In this document: piece after piece, positions 62,037-64,000 of the stretch
Numbering within the stretch: position 1 is the stretch's first letter
How the letters are laid out: each line of letters begins with the position of its first letter
Translations under genes and position numbers: made by a program
Source: an uncultured Spirochaetaceae bacterium
GTDB taxonomy: Bacteria; Spirochaetota; Spirochaetia; Sphaerochaetales; Sphaerochaetaceae
DNA length: 64,000 nt
Direction of reading: 5' to 3'
NCBI GenBank assembly: GCA_944389025.1
Contig: CALXKU010000014.1
Coordinates: 1 to 64,000 of the forward strand
The notes under the pieces: model-generated
What the model was told of the DNA's origin: nothing
Databases searched by the model: none
What the model saw: the letters and a program-made list of their open reading frames with translations, nothing else

Positions 62037-63062
62037 ATGGAGAGCTCTAGAATAATTTTTATGGATATCCGGAGATTCCCAAAGAAAAAGAGTGCTCTTC
62101 GTCCTCAGGTGCCGGTTCTGCTGAATGCCAGCGATAACGAGCTGATGTTTATCAAAGCGATGGGAATCGACAATCTTTCCCTGGTATTAAGAAGAGAGGA
62201 GTTAAAAGGGGATCTATTCCATCGCGGTATGGAAAGATTCAGAAGGAACGGATTTACAGTAACCGATGCCGCATGCATGGAACTGCAGAAGAACAGGGCA
62301 ATACATCTCGGTCTTGAAACTAGGGACAGCGAGATAGAGGCATTCATTGACTCCATCAGGCTTTTCTCCTCAGAGGGAATCGAATTCACATCGGTTGCAT
62401 GGCAACCACATGGGATACTCAGAACAGATAAGAGGGTAGGAGAGCATACGAGGGGCCAGAGGGCTCTTTATTGCGATGCCTGTGAGATTCTCTCCCGCCA
62501 GAGCAGGGAGGAGAGGGAATATGGTGAGGAGGAGATATGGGGTAATTTCTCATATTTTGCTAAAGCCGTGATTCCGGAACTTGAGAGGCTCGGCATGAAG
62601 ATGGCAATCCATCCTAATGATCCTCCCCTCCCGGAGGCTGAGGGCATTTCCTCCCTTTTCTTTTCGACAGAATCTTTCAGACGAATACTGAGAGAGTGCT
62701 CTTATTCTCCATCAGTAGGAATGAAGATGTGCATCGGATGCTATCTTGAGGCTGGAGAGTACTATGGTGACTTGCTTTCCGATATCGCTGAGTTCGGAAA
62801 GGCTGGACGCATACTCTGCGTACACTTCAGAAATGTCTCATCTACTCTTCCCGTATTTGAGGAGGTTCTCATCGAGGACGGGTATGCCAACATGTATACT
62901 GTCATGAAGGCACTGGTCGCAAGTGAAACCGATGCTGTGATATCCATAGACCACGCTGCCGATGCCATTGAGGGATATGGTGGTCTGATAGGTTCGTTCG
63001 CATATCCTACGGGGTATATGAAAGGGCTTCTCTCTGCCGCGGAGAATGAGGTTTATGGCTAG
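62037..63062 (+). CDS. Mannonate dehydratase-like protein (divergent UxuA relative)
   Basis: A 341-residue TIM-barrel protein. MKMAIHPNDPPLPE, VGMKMCIGCYLEAG, ILCVHFRNV and ANMYTVMKAL match the UxuA plan, and the DHAA near the C-terminus is where UxuA has DHGR. In hexuronate breakdown UxuA dehydrates D-mannonate to KDG. The identity is divergent, so another sugar-acid dehydratase is possible. ATG 62037 has only a weak ribosome site; ATG 62061 is an alternative. Overlaps the next start. Confidence 0.7.
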   Translation: MESSRIIFMDIRRFPKKKSALRPQVPVLLNASDNELMFIKAMGIDNLSLVLRREELKGDLFHRGMERFRRNGFTVTDAACMELQKNRAIHLGLETRDSEIEAFIDSIRLFSSEGIEFTSVAWQPHGILRTDKRVGEHTRGQRALYCDACEILSRQSREEREYGEEEIWGNFSYFAKAVIPELERLGMKMAIHPNDPPLPEAEGISSLFFSTESFRRILRECSYSPSVGMKMCIGCYLEAGEYYGDLLSDIAEFGKAGRILCVHFRNVSSTLPVFEEVLIEDGYANMYTVMKALVASETDAVISIDHAADAIEGYGGLIGSFAYPTGYMKGLLSAAENEVYG

Positions 63063-63561
63063 AATTGCAGGTTCTGATGAAATAATCCGAATGCTTGAAG
63101 AGAAAGGCATTCCATATTCTCTTATTGAGCATAAGAGGGTATTCTCGATTGCGGAACTTGACGAAATTGATGCGGATGAAAAGGATTCGATTGTCAAGAA
63201 CATCGTGCTCTGTGATGATAAGAAGAAGTCTTTTTTTCTCCTTACCATCCCACCACATATGAAGGTGGATATTAAGGCACTTCGTACAGTGCTTTCATCA
63301 AGGCCTTTGAGTTTCCTTGCTGAGGAGAGGCTTCATGCACTTTTGAAGATAGGAAAAGGGGAGGCGACTCCCTTTGCCTTACTCAATGACGAGGGGAATC
63401 TGTTTTCTTTCATCCTTGACAGTAGCCTTCTGGATAAGAGGATAGGAATACATCCGAACGACAATTCTAAAACCGTATTTATGAATTCCCTCAGCCTTCT
63501 TGAGGTATTGAAAGAGCATGGGAAAAAATGCCTTGTCCTGGAAGTTCCCCGTTTGATTTGA
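63055..63561 (+). CDS. YbaK/ProX-type aminoacyl-tRNA deacylase
   Basis: A 168-residue protein of the YbaK/EbsC/ProX editing family, which hydrolyses mischarged Ala- or Cys-tRNA-Pro. Segments IPYSLIEHKRVFSIAEL, KNIVLCDDKKKSFFLLTIP and GIHPNDNSKTVFM are typical, the last with the Gly and the Asn residues of the substrate pocket. It starts 7 bp before the end of the preceding gene. Confidence 0.88.
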   Translation: MARIAGSDEIIRMLEEKGIPYSLIEHKRVFSIAELDEIDADEKDSIVKNIVLCDDKKKSFFLLTIPPHMKVDIKALRTVLSSRPLSFLAEERLHALLKIGKGEATPFALLNDEGNLFSFILDSSLLDKRIGIHPNDNSKTVFMNSLSLLEVLKEHGKKCLVLEVPRLI

Positions 63562-63607
63562 CTATGTTGCAATAAGCCCTTATTTTCTTTTCATGGAGGA
63601 ACGTATT

Positions 63608-64000
63608 ATGAAAATAGTTCTTTTTGATGTCAAATCTTATGACAAGAAACATTTCGAGGCAGCCAACAAGGAGTTCGGGTATGAGATAACATATTACGAA
63701 CCCGCACTCAACGTCCATACCGCTGTGATGGCGAAAGGCTCTGATGTCGTATGTCCCTTCGTCAACTGCACCGTGGATAAAGAGGTAATAGATATACTCA
63801 AGGAATGCGGAGTGAAGCTTATTGCAATGCGCTCCGCGGGATTCAATAATGTCGATTACAATTACGCACTTAAGAACGGGATTCCAGTAGTGCGTGTTCC
63901 CGCATACAGCCCGTATGCGGTTGCAGAGCACTCTTTCGCTCTTCTTCTTGCTCTTGTGAGAAAGCTTACCCATGCATATGTCAGGACAAGGGAGTTCAAT
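63608..64000 (+). CDS. D-2-hydroxyacid dehydrogenase, D-lactate dehydrogenase-like (3' cut)
   Basis: The first 131 codons of a D-isomer-specific 2-hydroxyacid dehydrogenase. MKIVLFDVKSYDKKHFE starts it, and LIAMRSAGFNNVDYNYALKNGIPVVRVPAYSPYAVAEHSFALLLAL is the substrate-binding stretch typical of fermentative LdhA. GGAGGA precedes the ATG. The window ends before the NAD loop and catalytic residues, so the assignment as LdhA is likely but not complete. Confidence 0.85.
   Translation, partial: MKIVLFDVKSYDKKHFEAANKEFGYEITYYEPALNVHTAVMAKGSDVVCPFVNCTVDKEVIDILKECGVKLIAMRSAGFNNVDYNYALKNGIPVVRVPAYSPYAVAEHSFALLLALVRKLTHAYVRTREFN

Noticed and set aside
1-64000. CRISPR arrays, rRNA genes and full prophage structural modules
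   Set aside because: No regularly spaced 25-40 bp repeats with unique spacers, no rRNA sequence, and no capsid, portal or tail genes were seen inside the window.

Overview
The window looks like chromosome from an anaerobic, fermentative, carbohydrate-using spirochaete, most plausibly a gut or rumen relative of Sphaerochaeta or Treponema. This rests on inference from gene content: a FabK-type fatty acid operon, a type III glutamine synthetase, sugar ABC transporters without their own ATPase, signal peptides of the type AFAGGxSES, and no respiratory genes. GC content is moderate, Shine-Dalgarno sites are of the AGGAGG type, and most genes sit in tight, often overlapping operons.

Region 1 (1-8398) is the end of a Mu-like transposable element. 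It has a run of small same-strand genes, a DDE transposase (MuA-like), a MuB-like AAA+ ATPase, a winged-helix protein, a GemA/gp16-like protein with an added zinc ribbon, a small membrane protein, a DUF3164 protein and a last gene ending in a possible sliding-clamp motif. Three repeats spaced exactly 21 bp apart lead to a TGTACA terminus at 8398, which I take as the transposon end. It lies just downstream of a tRNA-Asp gene (minus strand, 8548-8621).

Region 2 (8819-14964) holds a Crp/Fnr regulator divergent from a ferredoxin-like gene and a frameshifted partner, an esterase, a GNAT acetyltransferase, an NCS2 purine permease and ung. Region 3 (14965-24437, minus strand) is a large fatty acid synthesis operon: acpP-fabK-fabD-fabG-fabF-accB-fabZ-accC-accD-accA, ending in an acyl-CoA synthetase. 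Its promoter overlaps an inverted repeat. fabH is absent.

Region 4 (24639-36127) contains a Lon-like protease lacking the usual N-terminal domain, an SF1 helicase with an odd C-terminus, a ROK regulator, a medium-chain dehydrogenase, glnN, a DUF362 protein and a MATE exporter. Region 5 (36319-47317) is a pectin/rhamnogalacturonan utilisation locus: an LplB/YtcP/LplA-type transporter, GH105, a sugar isomerase-like protein, GH28, an SGNH acetylesterase and a 1065-residue regulator joining a LacI-type sensor, a histidine-kinase-like region without the phospho-accepting His, and an AraC domain. The enzymes lack signal peptides, so imported oligosaccharides would be cut in the cytoplasm.

Region 6 (47354-53983) has an M19 dipeptidase, an RNA uracil methyltransferase and a MATE exporter, then an AT-rich, gene-poor stretch with an orphan protein, nested hairpins, a GntR regulator and an intrinsic terminator with no gene before it (candidate small RNA or leader). 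Region 7 (53984-64000) has an Fe-S aldo/keto reductase, DUF4186, an alpha-glucan operon (binding protein, two permeases, LacI regulator, malQ) whose promoter carries two LacI-type palindromes, a methyltransferase, a mannonate dehydratase-like protein, a YbaK-type deacylase and the start of a D-2-hydroxyacid dehydrogenase.
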